Shown here: one piece after another, positions 1-8,972 of the stretch
Numbering within the stretch: position 1 is the first letter of the stretch
Layout: each line of letters opens with the position of its first letter
DNA from: Mucilaginibacter sp. 44-25
GTDB lineage: Bacteria; Bacteroidota; Bacteroidia; Sphingobacteriales; Sphingobacteriaceae
Length of the DNA stretch: 64,000 nt
Reading direction: 5' to 3'
Assembly (NCBI GenBank): GCA_001898335.1
Contig: MKTS01000011.1
Coordinates: 1-64,000, forward strand
The notes under the pieces: generated by a model
The model's input: the letters and a program-made list of their open reading frames with translations, nothing else
What the model was told of the DNA's origin: nothing
Database searches by the model: none
Program-made: the position numbers and the translations under genes

Positions 1-234
1 TCGCTCACAATCAACGATTTATCTCCTGAAGTTATCAACATATTTCGACTCTTGATTCGCATTATTAATGAAATAAAACCTTTAGACCAACTGACCAACA
101 AAGATCGTTATGCCTGTTTATTTGAATATTCAGTTACTGTCGTATTTTCTGTCCAGCTACTCATAAAATCAAAACTATTACCGGGATCGAAAAACCCTCA
201 AATTACGGCTATCCAAAAAAATTACAAACAATAA
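1..234 (+). CDS. Hypothetical protein, C-terminal part (5' end outside window)
   Basis: The reading frame is open from the first base of the window to the TAA at 232-234, so this is the last 77 codons of a gene that begins upstream. An internal TTG at 52 could be read as a start, but the open upstream frame makes a truncated gene more likely. The peptide is mixed hydrophobic and charged with no motif I recognise. Its end overlaps the tail of a broken gene on the other strand by 13 bases. Function unknown. Confidence 0.45.
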   Translation, partial: SLTINDLSPEVINIFRLLIRIINEIKPLDQLTNKDRYACLFEYSVTVVFSVQLLIKSKLLPGSKNPQITAIQKNYKQ

Positions 235-368
235 GGCGCGGTGAACTCCCCTTTGTCGTTTTTGATGCCTGCCGAGATAAAGGATTGAAGCGCCTGTTCC
301 TTGGTAGGAATGGTTTTAAGTTCTTATTTAACCAGGTCGGTCAATTTTTTCAAATTCTTGTCGCTCAT
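222..368 (-). pseudogene. Small hypothetical protein broken by an in-frame stop
   Basis: On the minus strand an ATG at 366-368 opens a frame beginning MSDKNLKKLTDLVK, which stops at 324-326. The same frame then continues without another stop for 33 more codons, through KTIPTKEQALQSFISAGI and a GEFTAPY-like tail, to a TAA at 222-224. Small Bacteroidetes proteins with a TKEEAL..L..AGI..KGNFT pattern are common, so the two halves read as one protein with a single nonsense codon. A sequencing error is the alternative. Function unknown. Confidence 0.4.
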
Positions 369-599
369 GATCGCAGTGATTGACAATAAATATCTACAAA
401 TTATTTTCCAATTCAAATGATTATAACTTCTGACACTAAGCCTGGTTATGTTTATCGACCCTATATAAATCGTAAATAACCAACTGACCTTAATGGTTAG
501 CAGCATCGTTAATCAGTAACTTTATTTGTAGGAAGAAGACCTTTATTGCTTTTCGGGCGGTAAAATATTTAATTTAATGGCTATCCTCCCTGTTGAAGG

Positions 600-878
600 T
601 CATGTTTCCGAATTAAATGGACGGTACAGATACCGCTTAAATTGGCAGTATCTGATTAATTCTTTTTTTTGAAGCTCGTCAATTCCTCGGTATATTTCTT
701 TTGCTTTAGCCCTGAAATCTTTGGCATTGACGTAAAACCCGTTTCGCTCGTCCTGATCTGTTAAGCCTTCGTCAATCAACAGTTGTATCAGTCCAATAAT
801 TGTCTGATAAGAGAGCGTACTAAACATAGCTTGGTGATCATGAACGCCACCGCTATCCTTGTCGATTTTCTTTTGCAT
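600..878 (-). CDS. Hypothetical protein, 92 aa
   Basis: A 92-residue soluble, charged protein with no signal peptide or membrane segment. The N-terminal part is polar (MQKKIDKDSGG), followed by helical segments (TIIGLIQLLIDEGL, AKAKEIYRGIDELQKKELI) and a basic-aromatic C-terminus. The composition looks like a real gene rather than a shadow and nothing competes on the other strand. It diverges from the MauE-like gene. I do not recognise the family. Confidence 0.5.
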   Translation of the reverse strand: MQKKIDKDSGGVHDHQAMFSTLSYQTIIGLIQLLIDEGLTDQDERNGFYVNAKDFRAKAKEIYRGIDELQKKELIRYCQFKRYLYRPFNSET

Positions 879-913
879 CGCTGAAATTAAAAATTACCCT
901 TAAAATCACTTCT

Positions 914-1099
914 TGTTGTGCTATCACACAACAGATTCTTTAATATTAACCGGGGTATAGGGGTAGTAGTAAATTACGTCGAAAGAATTATTTAATAAGC
1001 AATATAGCGTGCGGCTTCGGTTCACCGCCTGCTTGTATCGATCCATTTTTCTGATAAACGAATTAATTCTTAAGAAAAAGTTACTACCCTTTTACTACT
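914..1099. promoter_or_regulatory. Inverted-repeat cluster in divergent promoter region
   Basis: The 282-base spacer between the divergent genes at 600-878 and 1161-1640 holds no gene. It contains a hairpin (TGTTGTG at 914-920, CACAACA at 927-933). It also contains the block at 961-973, whose GGGTAGTA pairs with TACTACCC at 1082-1089 and whose AGTAGTAAA pairs with TTTACTACT at 1091-1099. The two right-hand copies are near direct repeats of one another. The spacing suits operator sites for a dimeric regulator, but this is an inference from symmetry only. Confidence 0.3.
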
Positions 1100-1160
1100 G
1101 TTTTAGAGCTGCTGGTTGTGTTTACTTTGCTGGTGTATTCCCATAACTGATACAATTACC

Positions 1161-1640
1161 ATGAAAATGATTCTGACCAAAATTTGTCTATTGCTTCTTT
1201 GTCTGCTTTTTGTCTATACATCGGCCAGTAAATTTTTAGATTATGATAAGTTTGTCTTTCAAATGCGTCTCGCCCCTGTGCCGCTGATGAAAATAGCGGC
1301 ACCTGTTTTAGGGTGGCTAGTACCTGCGGTCGAATTTACTCTTGCCATAGTATTAGCTGTAGGAATGTTTGTTCCATCAATAAAAATTAAAGCGCTTAAG
1401 GCATCTGCTTTCCTGCTGGTTTCTTTTGAAATTTACATAATTATTATGTTGTTGTCCGGATCTCATCTTCCCTGTACCTGCGGAGGTATTATCTCTACAA
1501 TGGGCTGGAAGCAGCATTTGTTCTTTAATGCATTTTTTATCCTGGCCGCTTACTTTTCAATCAAATATTTAAAAAAACATAAAACATCACCGGCAATTGA
1601 ACATGGCGGTGATACCTATAAAATACTTTCACGCGCGTAA
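1161..1640 (+). CDS. MauE/DoxX-family membrane protein
   Basis: A 159-residue protein with four predicted membrane helices. The pattern is that of the MauE/DoxX family: an early TSASKFLDYDKF segment, a PVLGWLVPAVEFTLAI helix, and a CTCGG motif followed by W..HLFFNAFFI. MauE-like proteins act in the inner membrane in periplasmic disulphide or redox maturation of partner proteins. I start at the ATG at 1161; the frame opens earlier at 1116, but that extension is polar and unlike the family. It lies next to a small Cys-containing secreted protein and near a TlpA-like protein, a redox-themed neighbourhood. Confidence 0.75.
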   Translation: MKMILTKICLLLLCLLFVYTSASKFLDYDKFVFQMRLAPVPLMKIAAPVLGWLVPAVEFTLAIVLAVGMFVPSIKIKALKASAFLLVSFEIYIIIMLLSGSHLPCTCGGIISTMGWKQHLFFNAFFILAAYFSIKYLKKHKTSPAIEHGGDTYKILSRA

Positions 1641-1707
1641 GAACAGGTAGTGCCATTGCCTGTAATTTTAATCAATGGCGTAACTATTAAACTTAATATA
1701 TAATATC

Positions 1708-1965
1708 ATGAAAAAATTAAAAATTAGTATGTTAGCCTTAGTGTTCGCCGTTGGTATAGGTGGCGCATTCGTTCAAAAAATTCAGGCAGCGCCTAAGGCA
1801 AATGATCCAACTTATAATTGGACACACTTTAACCAATCTGGAACTCCAATAGGGAGCCTTCCAAATGCAACAGTGGATCAGGCAAGAGACGATTTGGGTT
1901 GTCCTGGTTCAACTTCGGTTAAATGTGCTACCGCAACAGGTGCTCCTACTATTTACTACAATTAA
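1708..1965 (+). CDS. Small secreted DUF6520-like protein
   Basis: An 85-residue protein with a clear N-terminal signal peptide (MKKLKISMLALVFAVGIGGAF, cleavage near IQAA-PK) and a short mature part of about 57 residues. The mature part contains two cysteines in a CPGSTSVKC segment near the C-terminus. Length, signal peptide and the C-terminal Cys pair fit the DUF6520 small secreted proteins of Bacteroidetes. Function is unknown. It lies 67 bases after the MauE-like gene, in the same direction, and is followed at once by a strong terminator. The cysteines could be substrates for the neighbouring thioredoxin-like protein, which is speculation. Confidence 0.7.
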   Translation: MKKLKISMLALVFAVGIGGAFVQKIQAAPKANDPTYNWTHFNQSGTPIGSLPNATVDQARDDLGCPGSTSVKCATATGAPTIYYN

Positions 1966-1975
1966 CACACTATTA

Positions 1976-2013
1976 GCAACAATCAGAATTATCATCTGAT
2001 TGTTGCCTTTTTT
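1976..2013 (+). terminator. Rho-independent terminator
   Basis: A perfect 11-bp stem (1976-1986 with 1996-2006), a 9-base loop and a following T-rich run end the MauE/DUF6520 transcript. The T-run touches the stop codon of the convergent TlpA-like gene. Confidence 0.9.
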
Positions 2014-3331
2014 ATTGGTCGTCAAGAATCAAAAATGGATAATTGTATTTATTTAAATTTATATCAAGGCCTATACGGTTAAAATAATCTTTTAACATTG
2101 ACACTTTCAATCCTTCACTTAGATCGGCAAAATCTTTCTTTAAACTAATCCTTTCTTTAATTCCTGTTAAATCTATAAATGGAGGTTCGTTACCATACAT
2201 TTCTGAAAGTTGCTCCGCAATTTCCTTGAACGTCTGATTTTTTACAACCATCGAAGTTCCAACAATCTGTAGCGGTTCTCGATTCGTTTCTTTAAAATCA
2301 TTTTCTTTAAATTTCGATGGCAATTGAGTAATTACCCAACAATCCGTTGGTTTCATTTCAACTCTTGCTTTAACATTGAAATATAACGATAGCTCTTTTG
2401 CCATTAAAAGATAAAACTGTGCTAAATTAATTTTTTTCGAAAATGACAATTCATAGCATAATAGATTCTTTCCAGACCATTCATTAAACATTGTCATCCC
2501 ATATCTTTTCGTCCAATTGAGTTCGTTGGTATAAGCCGGGAAGAAGAAACTTGAAGAATCTTTGGTGTGAATTTCTACAAAATTCCAATCTCTTTTTTGC
2601 ATTGGTTTTTTCATGTATGCAGCCCAAAATAAATCCGTTTTACTTCTGTTCCATGCAAGGAATCTGGTTGCATTCGCATTGCTGTCAGGTAGCAATACTC
2701 CGCCATTACCTATACTGCTTTTTTGCGGTGTAATTATTGATCGATGGACAAACTCCGTATCCGCCACTTTTAAGGGTTTTCTCCAATCAAATTCAAGATC
2801 GTCATGTTTGGTAGCAAGATTGGTGTTACCATTAATAAAGGAAAGAATATTTTTTTCATTGAGTTGTTCATCACCAGTTATTGCTTGAACTATTCCTTGT
2901 TTATCTATCCAAATATTGTGCGGTACAATGGTATGAGGAAAGTATTTTTTAAGTAAAGTATCGCGTGCCGAAAAAGTCAGATAGGCAAGGTCCTTATGAT
3001 TGCCCAGAAATGTAGTCAAAACCATATCTGATTGATTGGTAATACTTATGATATGCAACTTATCACTGTATTTCTTTTGAAGTTCATTCAAAGTAGGCAT
3101 TTCCCTGACGCATGGAACACACCATGTGGCCCAAAAGTTAATGATCAATAGGCCGGAACGATATAACTCTGAAGCCCGTTGAGTTGGCTTAGCGGCGTTT
3201 TTTAGGTTTTGGAAAAGAAAGTCTGGTACATGATCCCCGATATTAAGAGGTTTAACAGTTTTTTGCTGGCCCAAAACTAAAAGATGAGTGCCGGCCAATA
3301 GATATAGTATTATTATTATTCTAAGTTTCAT
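2012..3331 (-). CDS. TlpA-family thioredoxin-like protein with extra C-terminal domain
   Basis: A 439-residue exported protein. Residues 1-21 form a signal peptide. Residues about 30-165 are an AhpC/TSA/TlpA thioredoxin fold with the WCVPC active site at 70-74 and a likely cis-proline at Pro137 (TIVPHN). TlpA proteins are periplasmic thiol-disulphide reductases. The remaining 270 residues match no domain I know, although long unknown C-terminal regions are common in SusCD-linked TlpA proteins of Sphingobacteriaceae. It is the last gene of the susC-susD-tlpA operon, 21 bases after susD, and probably acts on cargo or partners of that outer-membrane pair. Confidence 0.85.
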   Translation of the reverse strand: MKLRIIIILYLLAGTHLLVLGQQKTVKPLNIGDHVPDFLFQNLKNAAKPTQRASELYRSGLLIINFWATWCVPCVREMPTLNELQKKYSDKLHIISITNQSDMVLTTFLGNHKDLAYLTFSARDTLLKKYFPHTIVPHNIWIDKQGIVQAITGDEQLNEKNILSFINGNTNLATKHDDLEFDWRKPLKVADTEFVHRSIITPQKSSIGNGGVLLPDSNANATRFLAWNRSKTDLFWAAYMKKPMQKRDWNFVEIHTKDSSSFFFPAYTNELNWTKRYGMTMFNEWSGKNLLCYELSFSKKINLAQFYLLMAKELSLYFNVKARVEMKPTDCWVITQLPSKFKENDFKETNREPLQIVGTSMVVKNQTFKEIAEQLSEMYGNEPPFIDLTGIKERISLKKDFADLSEGLKVSMLKDYFNRIGLDINLNKYNYPFLILDDQ

Positions 3332-3352
3332 ACTAATTGTTTTAAGGATTGA

Positions 3353-4720
3353 TTAATGATACCCCGGGTTTTGCACGAGGTTATGATCGTATGTTAGTTC
3401 ATTAAGAGGGATAGGTAACAGGGCGGCAGTAGACAACCGTGAAGTTTTATACGTTCCAATCACCACATTTAATTGTCCGTTTCGTTTTAAGTCGAAAAAC
3501 CGACTTCCCCATTCGTCAAACAATTCAACTCGTCGTTCCCGCATTATTGCTGTGAGCATTTCGCTTTGAGTGGTAGCTGTGCTATTTGCTATTCCTGAAC
3601 GTTTTCTGATGAGATTTAAATCATCCGCCGCGCTTCCTACTCCAGTGATCTTTGATTGCTGTGCCCTTGCTTCAGCTCTGATCAGGTAGATTTCTGCCAA
3701 GCGTAGCACCATAAGGTATTCGGGATTGGTAGTGTTAACCACGCGGTTCTTATACTTGTATAAATAGTGATAAGTCGTTGTTACACTTCCTGATCTTACA
3801 TTGCTGGTGCCGATCCAAGCTGTTTTTCTTAGATCACCATCTTCAAAGGCACTATGTAAATTTGCAGACATCGGATATCTCGGTAATGAAGTATTCGACG
3901 ATGGAACGAGATTTGTTGCACTGGTAACAAAGCCGTTTTGTGTCCAGACTTGCAGTATTGCCTCGTCACTACCGGCTAAAAAAACATTATTGGGCGTACT
4001 TAATAAGCTATAAAGGCCGCTTTTAATTACATCGGTAGCTTCAGATTCTGCTGCAGTCCAGTTTTGTTGAAAAAGATATGCCTTAGATAGTAGTGCAACA
4101 GCAGCCCACTTATTTGCTCTTATCTTGCCAATCCCTGTATAGGCAGCGGGCAATCCCTGTTTTGCATCAGTTAAATCTTTGATGATCTGCTGGTAAATGA
4201 CTGAAATTTCACTTTGCGGCGCTTGTGCGCTTATGTTAACATCCGTACTCAATACTAATGGAACCTTGCCATATAGGTTAACTAGGTAGAAATAAGCATA
4301 AGCTCTTAAAAACTTGGCTTCGTTACTTAGTTGGTTAACATTAGCCACCGGCAGGTTGCCGGATTTTGGCAGGTGTTCTATAAGATTGTTGCATTGATAA
4401 ATAACAAGGTAAAAGTTTTTCCAGATCGCCAGATCTGTTGAATTGCTAACAGAAATAGTGCTTTTTAAAAATTCAAGATCTTGTGGAGTGGAGCCTGTGT
4501 AATCCAGATTATCAGTATACATATCCAAATATTTTGAATAATTGACCTCAATCGTTCTGTCCAGTTGCGCATAGATATTCCCCAATGCAGCAACTGCTGA
4601 TGTCGTATCCGAGAACACATCAATTGTGGTTAATTGATTTTGAGGACTATTCACCTCAATTAGCTTTTTACAACTGGAATAGACCAGTATAATCAATAGC
4701 AGAGTTATAGTTTTTTTCAT
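3353..4720 (-). CDS. SusD/RagB-family outer-membrane lipoprotein
   Basis: A 455-residue lipoprotein. The signal sequence ends in a lipobox with Cys17 (VYSSC), followed by a SusD-like N-terminal half rich in TPR-like helices (AKFLRAYAYFYLVNLYGKVPL). The C-terminal RagB/SusD domain is typical (EYLMVLRLAEIYLIRAEARAQ, RRVELFDEWGSRFFDLKR). SusD proteins sit on the cell surface and form the lid of a TonB-dependent SusC transporter. No glycan-degrading genes are nearby, so the substrate cannot be named. It starts 9 bases after susC. Confidence 0.95.
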   Translation of the reverse strand: MKKTITLLLIILVYSSCKKLIEVNSPQNQLTTIDVFSDTTSAVAALGNIYAQLDRTIEVNYSKYLDMYTDNLDYTGSTPQDLEFLKSTISVSNSTDLAIWKNFYLVIYQCNNLIEHLPKSGNLPVANVNQLSNEAKFLRAYAYFYLVNLYGKVPLVLSTDVNISAQAPQSEISVIYQQIIKDLTDAKQGLPAAYTGIGKIRANKWAAVALLSKAYLFQQNWTAAESEATDVIKSGLYSLLSTPNNVFLAGSDEAILQVWTQNGFVTSATNLVPSSNTSLPRYPMSANLHSAFEDGDLRKTAWIGTSNVRSGSVTTTYHYLYKYKNRVVNTTNPEYLMVLRLAEIYLIRAEARAQQSKITGVGSAADDLNLIRKRSGIANSTATTQSEMLTAIMRERRVELFDEWGSRFFDLKRNGQLNVVIGTYKTSRLSTAALLPIPLNELTYDHNLVQNPGYH

Positions 4721-4729
4721 TTTTTTGAT

Positions 4730-7717
4730 CTAAAGGGTAATTTGAAAGCCGATAGTTATTGTTCTTAGTGGTGGAACATTAGCAGATGCGCCACTTTCCG
4801 GATCATATAATGCTGTATTTTTGTCCCACCATGTTGCTATATTCTCTCCCTGTGCATATATTCTTAATCGGTCGATCTTTCTGGATTTTGTCCAGATCTC
4901 AGGGAATGTATAGGAAAGCGAAACATTCTTTAACCGGATATACGAGGCATTGAAGAAATTAGCCGAAGAAAGTGTATAGTAATAATCGTCTGTCCCAGTT
5001 GTTGCTTTAGGTATGTTGGTGCTGTTACCGGGAGTTTGCCAACGGCTTAAAGCAACAGCGAAATTGTTGGACAATGAACCGGATGGAATAAGGCTGCCTG
5101 GTAAAGATTGCCTGGAGAACTGGGCAAACAGGTCCAATTGAAAATTCTTATAGGTAATAGCATTATTCATTCCTCCATAATACTTAGGGTTTGTATCGCC
5201 CATTGTATAATAAAAGTTTTCAAATGCCGGAGAAGAACTTGTTCCTCCCGTTTTAACCTGATATAAAGACGCTCCTGTTTGTGAATCGGCACCAGCGAAT
5301 CTGAAACCGTATGCCCTTGTTATACTTTCACCAACAATATAAATATTCGCATAGCTGGACGTGGCCAGGTCAGGAAAGCTTTTAAGTATATTTTTACTGG
5401 TGGTAATATTAAAATTAGTGGACCAGGTAAAGTTTGGTTTTTGAATATTTCTTGTGCTAATTTCCACTTCCCAACCCTGATTTTGGATTAAGGCAGGTAA
5501 GTTTGCCTGATAACTGTCAAAGCCGGTAATAAATGGAATAGCATAATTCACCAGTTGGCTGCCACTGCGGTTTTGAAAGCGGTTTATGGTGAGAAGTACT
5601 CTGTCGCCAGTCAGTCCAATATCTAAACCGATTTCAAATTTTTTATTTGATTCCCAATGAAAATCATCGTTCGCAATTCTTGCAGGCGTTAGACCGGTGA
5701 TGTTCTGATACACATAGTTTGATGCCTTGTAGGTTGAAAGGTATTGATAATCTGCGATCTGATCATTTCCTATGATGCCATAGCTTGATCTGATCTTACC
5801 AAAACTAAGCCAGCTCAAGTTACTTTTAATCCAACCTTCATTACTAAAGATCCATGCTACACCAACCGCACCAAAATTTCCAAATTGGTTCCCTGGTCCG
5901 AACCGAGATGATCCGTCCCTGCGGACACTCGCGTTGATCAGGTATTTTTCATCCCAATTATAAGTTACTCTTCCAAAAATAGATACGTATTTATAATCAA
6001 TATAGGAGTTTGAAGGTCTTAGCGTCGCGGCAGAGGCCAGGTTTTCGAGTTGACTTTCGCTGTTGAAGTTGGTAGCATAAATGATCTCGCCTTTATTTTC
6101 TGTTTTTTGAAATGTCCCCCCTAAAAGTACATCAAGATTTGACTTGTTTTTCTTTAAGGAATAATTGATCTGTGGTTCGACAATAAAGGATTTAGTGGAG
6201 TTATTGCCGAAGTAAGCGGAACTTTGGGGAGAAATACTTGGGTCTTGAGCTGATTTCGGATTTACCATTATCTGATTCATATTTAAATAATTCAGGCCTG
6301 CACTTGTTTTGATCTGTAGTCCGGCAAGAATATTATAACTTACAACCGCGTTAGTAATAATATTATTTGTTTGAATATTAGATGTGTTCTGTACAGATGC
6401 CGCCGGATTAATTCCATTTAAAAAATTAAACTTTCTATTTTGGTCATAAATTGGAAAATTGGGAGGCAACAGAATATCACTGGATAATGCTATCGCCGGG
6501 TTAACAAGCTTGTTGTTATCCTGCGTATAAGAAGTTGACATCAGGACATTAAACTTACGGTCTGGAGAAATATACTGGACATTCATGTGTATACCGCCGC
6601 GTGTATAGCGGTTATCTCCGGGTAACACACTGCTCTCCGTCCTGTAATTGGTTCCTAAAGCAAAAGTTGTCTGCTCGTTCCCGCCAGAAATGTTTGCCTG
6701 AAGATTGGTTACATGTCCGGTACCACCTAAAATATATTTTGCCCAATCGGTTGATTTATTAGTGTCCCACACTTTTAAGTCAGGCGCATAGCTTGGTGAG
6801 GTAGGATCTGAGGATGGGGTCAGTCCGTCATTTTTAAAGGCTTCTTTCCTAATCGTAAGATAGTCCTGTAGATTTAAGAGCTTAGGCAAATTAGCTACTT
6901 GTGATATACCCTGATATAGAATGATGTCTGTTTTGGCTTTTCCGCTTTTGCCTTTTTTAGTGGTAATAAGTACGACTCCGTTTGCACCTCGGCTACCGTA
7001 AATTGCAGTTGCATCAGCATCCTTTAAGATACTTATATTTTCAATGTCATTAGGATTTAAAGAATTTAAGGGACTGATCGCTCCGTTAATACCAGCCGCC
7101 AATGCTGTGTTATATACTAATGAGGTAGATGCAAATGGAACGCCATCAATGATATATAAAGGATTCGTACCGGCTGTTAAAGAGCCTTTACCACGAATTT
7201 GGATGCTAACATCACCTCCGGGTAGCCCATTAGTTGTTTGCACGTTAACACCAGAAGCCCTACCTGATAATGCCGACAGTATGTTTGTAACAGGCTGTTT
7301 CTCAATATCCGTAGCAGTAATTGTCGAGACGCTACCAGTATTCAATCGCTTTGTTGTCGTACCATAGCCAATAACCTGCACCTCGTTTAATGAATTAGCA
7401 TCTGCTTTTAATTGGATGGTAAATTCGTTATCAAAATTGAGTGGCATTGGAATATTAGCTGTCTGAAAACCGATAAAACTTACGGATACAGCACCGTTTC
7501 TTGGGGCATTGGTAAACGTAAATTTGCCGTCCTTATCAGTAATGCTTATTCTGCTTTCATTTTGAATTTTAACAGTTGCGCCTGGCAATGGCGTGCCTTG
7601 CTCGTCAATTACTTTCCCGGTAAAATTGGTGTTAGGTGGCCGTGAATTAATTTGAGCCGAAGCGTTAAAAAAAAAGCAAAGCGTGGCCAACACTATAAAA
7701 AGTATAGTTTTTTTCAT
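4730..7717 (-). CDS. SusC/RagA-family TonB-linked outer-membrane protein
   Basis: A 995-residue TonB-dependent transporter. A signal peptide (1-22) is followed by a carboxypeptidase-regulatory-like domain (about 34-110, GKVIDEQGTPLPGATVKI). The plug domain (about 118-240) has the typical NEVQVIGYGTTTKR and PLYIIDGVPF stretches, and a large beta-barrel continues to a C-terminal FQITL. It transports an unknown ligand across the outer membrane together with the SusD protein. No sigma/anti-sigma pair is adjacent, so it belongs to the kind without a FecR-type control module here. It is the first gene of the operon and its leader carries an inverted repeat (7767-7782 with 7811-7825). Confidence 0.95.
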   Translation of the reverse strand: MKKTILFIVLATLCFFFNASAQINSRPPNTNFTGKVIDEQGTPLPGATVKIQNESRISITDKDGKFTFTNAPRNGAVSVSFIGFQTANIPMPLNFDNEFTIQLKADANSLNEVQVIGYGTTTKRLNTGSVSTITATDIEKQPVTNILSALSGRASGVNVQTTNGLPGGDVSIQIRGKGSLTAGTNPLYIIDGVPFASTSLVYNTALAAGINGAISPLNSLNPNDIENISILKDADATAIYGSRGANGVVLITTKKGKSGKAKTDIILYQGISQVANLPKLLNLQDYLTIRKEAFKNDGLTPSSDPTSPSYAPDLKVWDTNKSTDWAKYILGGTGHVTNLQANISGGNEQTTFALGTNYRTESSVLPGDNRYTRGGIHMNVQYISPDRKFNVLMSTSYTQDNNKLVNPAIALSSDILLPPNFPIYDQNRKFNFLNGINPAASVQNTSNIQTNNIITNAVVSYNILAGLQIKTSAGLNYLNMNQIMVNPKSAQDPSISPQSSAYFGNNSTKSFIVEPQINYSLKKNKSNLDVLLGGTFQKTENKGEIIYATNFNSESQLENLASAATLRPSNSYIDYKYVSIFGRVTYNWDEKYLINASVRRDGSSRFGPGNQFGNFGAVGVAWIFSNEGWIKSNLSWLSFGKIRSSYGIIGNDQIADYQYLSTYKASNYVYQNITGLTPARIANDDFHWESNKKFEIGLDIGLTGDRVLLTINRFQNRSGSQLVNYAIPFITGFDSYQANLPALIQNQGWEVEISTRNIQKPNFTWSTNFNITTSKNILKSFPDLATSSYANIYIVGESITRAYGFRFAGADSQTGASLYQVKTGGTSSSPAFENFYYTMGDTNPKYYGGMNNAITYKNFQLDLFAQFSRQSLPGSLIPSGSLSNNFAVALSRWQTPGNSTNIPKATTGTDDYYYTLSSANFFNASYIRLKNVSLSYTFPEIWTKSRKIDRLRIYAQGENIATWWDKNTALYDPESGASANVPPLRTITIGFQITL

Positions 7718-7831
7718 TTAAAATTTAATTAAGTATCCGTTAAAAGACCAATTAGTAAGAACTAAAATGGAAAACGGCAACCGAAAATAAAATTAACTAC
7801 AACTGATCTTGGATTGCCGTTCCATTAGCAA

Positions 7832-8044
7832 TCAATCGGGGGACTTAATAATGTTTTTAAAGCGATTTTTGAAATTGAAAAACCCATCGAAAGCATAAAA
7901 ATCATAGCATGCCGAGTCTGTTGGAAAAACAGTTTGGGATGCTATACTGATTATATTATTTTTTCGCGGTTTCATACTTGTTCTATAAAACAAGTCTTGG
8001 GAGGGATGAGCTTTTATATTTAATAAGTGTGGGAGCTGCATCAC
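7832..8044 (-). CDS. Possible small protein upstream of susC
   Basis: A 70-codon frame with an alternative ATG giving a 47-residue product (MKPRKNNIISIASQ start). The peptide is rich in Phe and Lys at its end and has no recognised motif. It lies in the long susC leader in the same direction, directly downstream of a large imperfect palindrome. It may be a real leader peptide or chance; support is weak. Confidence 0.25.
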   Translation of the reverse strand: MMQLPHLLNIKAHPSQDLFYRTSMKPRKNNIISIASQTVFPTDSACYDFYAFDGFFNFKNRFKNIIKSPD

Positions 8045-8191
8045 GTGACCCCATATTGGTTCTCAGGCCTTATGTTACCACGCGTAAACAGCAGCGCCCC
8101 ACACTTATCAAATTAATGCTAATGTAGCACTTTTTTGAAAGTGGTGGGGTACCAATCTGCTGCCCTGCGGTAACGGCCTGAGATGGGTCGC
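8045..8191. repeat. Large imperfect palindrome, about 147 bp
   Basis: Five blocks in order on the left arm (GTGACCC, TCTCAGGCC, GTTACC, CAGCAG, CCCCAC-CTT, about 8045-8106) reappear in inverted order on the right arm (about 8140-8191). A central AT-rich loop separates them. It could be a MITE-like remnant, an RNA hairpin, or operators between the susC leader and the XRE gene. I see no transposase. Confidence 0.45.
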
Positions 8192-8345
8192 AAGACTTTT
8201 TATTAATACCTTTTAATTATTTTTTGGTGTTTACTCTATAATTTATTATTGATGAATGACATTACTATAACAAATATAATAAATCACTTCAAAAAAAGCA
8301 AATACTTATTGAAAATGTCACGATTTGTCAATGTCCATTTGTTTT

Positions 8346-8852
8346 ATGGACAATTCAAGTTTAATTATTAGTTCCAACATTATAGAAATTAGGGATGCAT
8401 TGGGACTTTCACAAAAAGATTTTGCATTGTTAACGCACCTGTCTACATCGACTTTAGTTAACATTGAGTCGGGAAAAAAATCGTTTAGAATTAAGTCCTT
8501 AGATGGGATTATCAATTTTACGACAATTAAATTAGAGGATTTGAGTAAAAGTAATTTTGCCCCTCCTAATAATTTGCGTGAAATACTTACCAAAAAATAC
8601 AAGGCGGTAACTTCGGTATGTGTTCTTTTACGACAGGAACCTTCAATTCCATATTGCATTAAGTACAAAATGTTACCCACTAATTTCCTCAATACTCCTA
8701 AAGAAACAAATGAGATTAAGCGTTTCTTTTTAGATATGGGCTGGAATTTCAAGGCTAATTCACTTCATACGGCTTTAAAAAGGATGTCCCATTTAGTTAA
8801 AATCAGCCCTCATCCGGAAAAGAATGGTACAAATTTGTATTCTAAAAAATAA
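8346..8852 (+). CDS. XRE-family DNA-binding protein
   Basis: A 168-residue protein with an N-terminal helix-turn-helix of the XRE/Cro type (IRDALGLSQKDFALLTHLSTSTLVNIESGKKSF, about residues 12-45) and an uncharacterised C-terminal part. It should bind DNA as a dimer. I prefer the ATG at 8346; an in-frame ATG at 8331 and a TTG at 8325 only add a few unconserved residues. Its target is unknown; the palindrome just upstream is a plausible autoregulatory site. Confidence 0.65.
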   Translation: MDNSSLIISSNIIEIRDALGLSQKDFALLTHLSTSTLVNIESGKKSFRIKSLDGIINFTTIKLEDLSKSNFAPPNNLREILTKKYKAVTSVCVLLRQEPSIPYCIKYKMLPTNFLNTPKETNEIKRFFLDMGWNFKANSLHTALKRMSHLVKISPHPEKNGTNLYSKK

Positions 8853-8972
8853 CAATGTTACCGTAAGGCTTGCGGAATATCAAGCTTCATTATTATTGAC
8901 GGAATCGAGTGGGATGAATTTCTTAACGTCGATTAGTTTATCGCCTGTCACCCATCAACAGATCCACTCTAT

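Noticed and set aside
8318..8752. 144-codon minus-strand frame opposite the XRE gene
   Set aside because: The plus strand has a clear helix-turn-helix domain; the minus peptide looks random.
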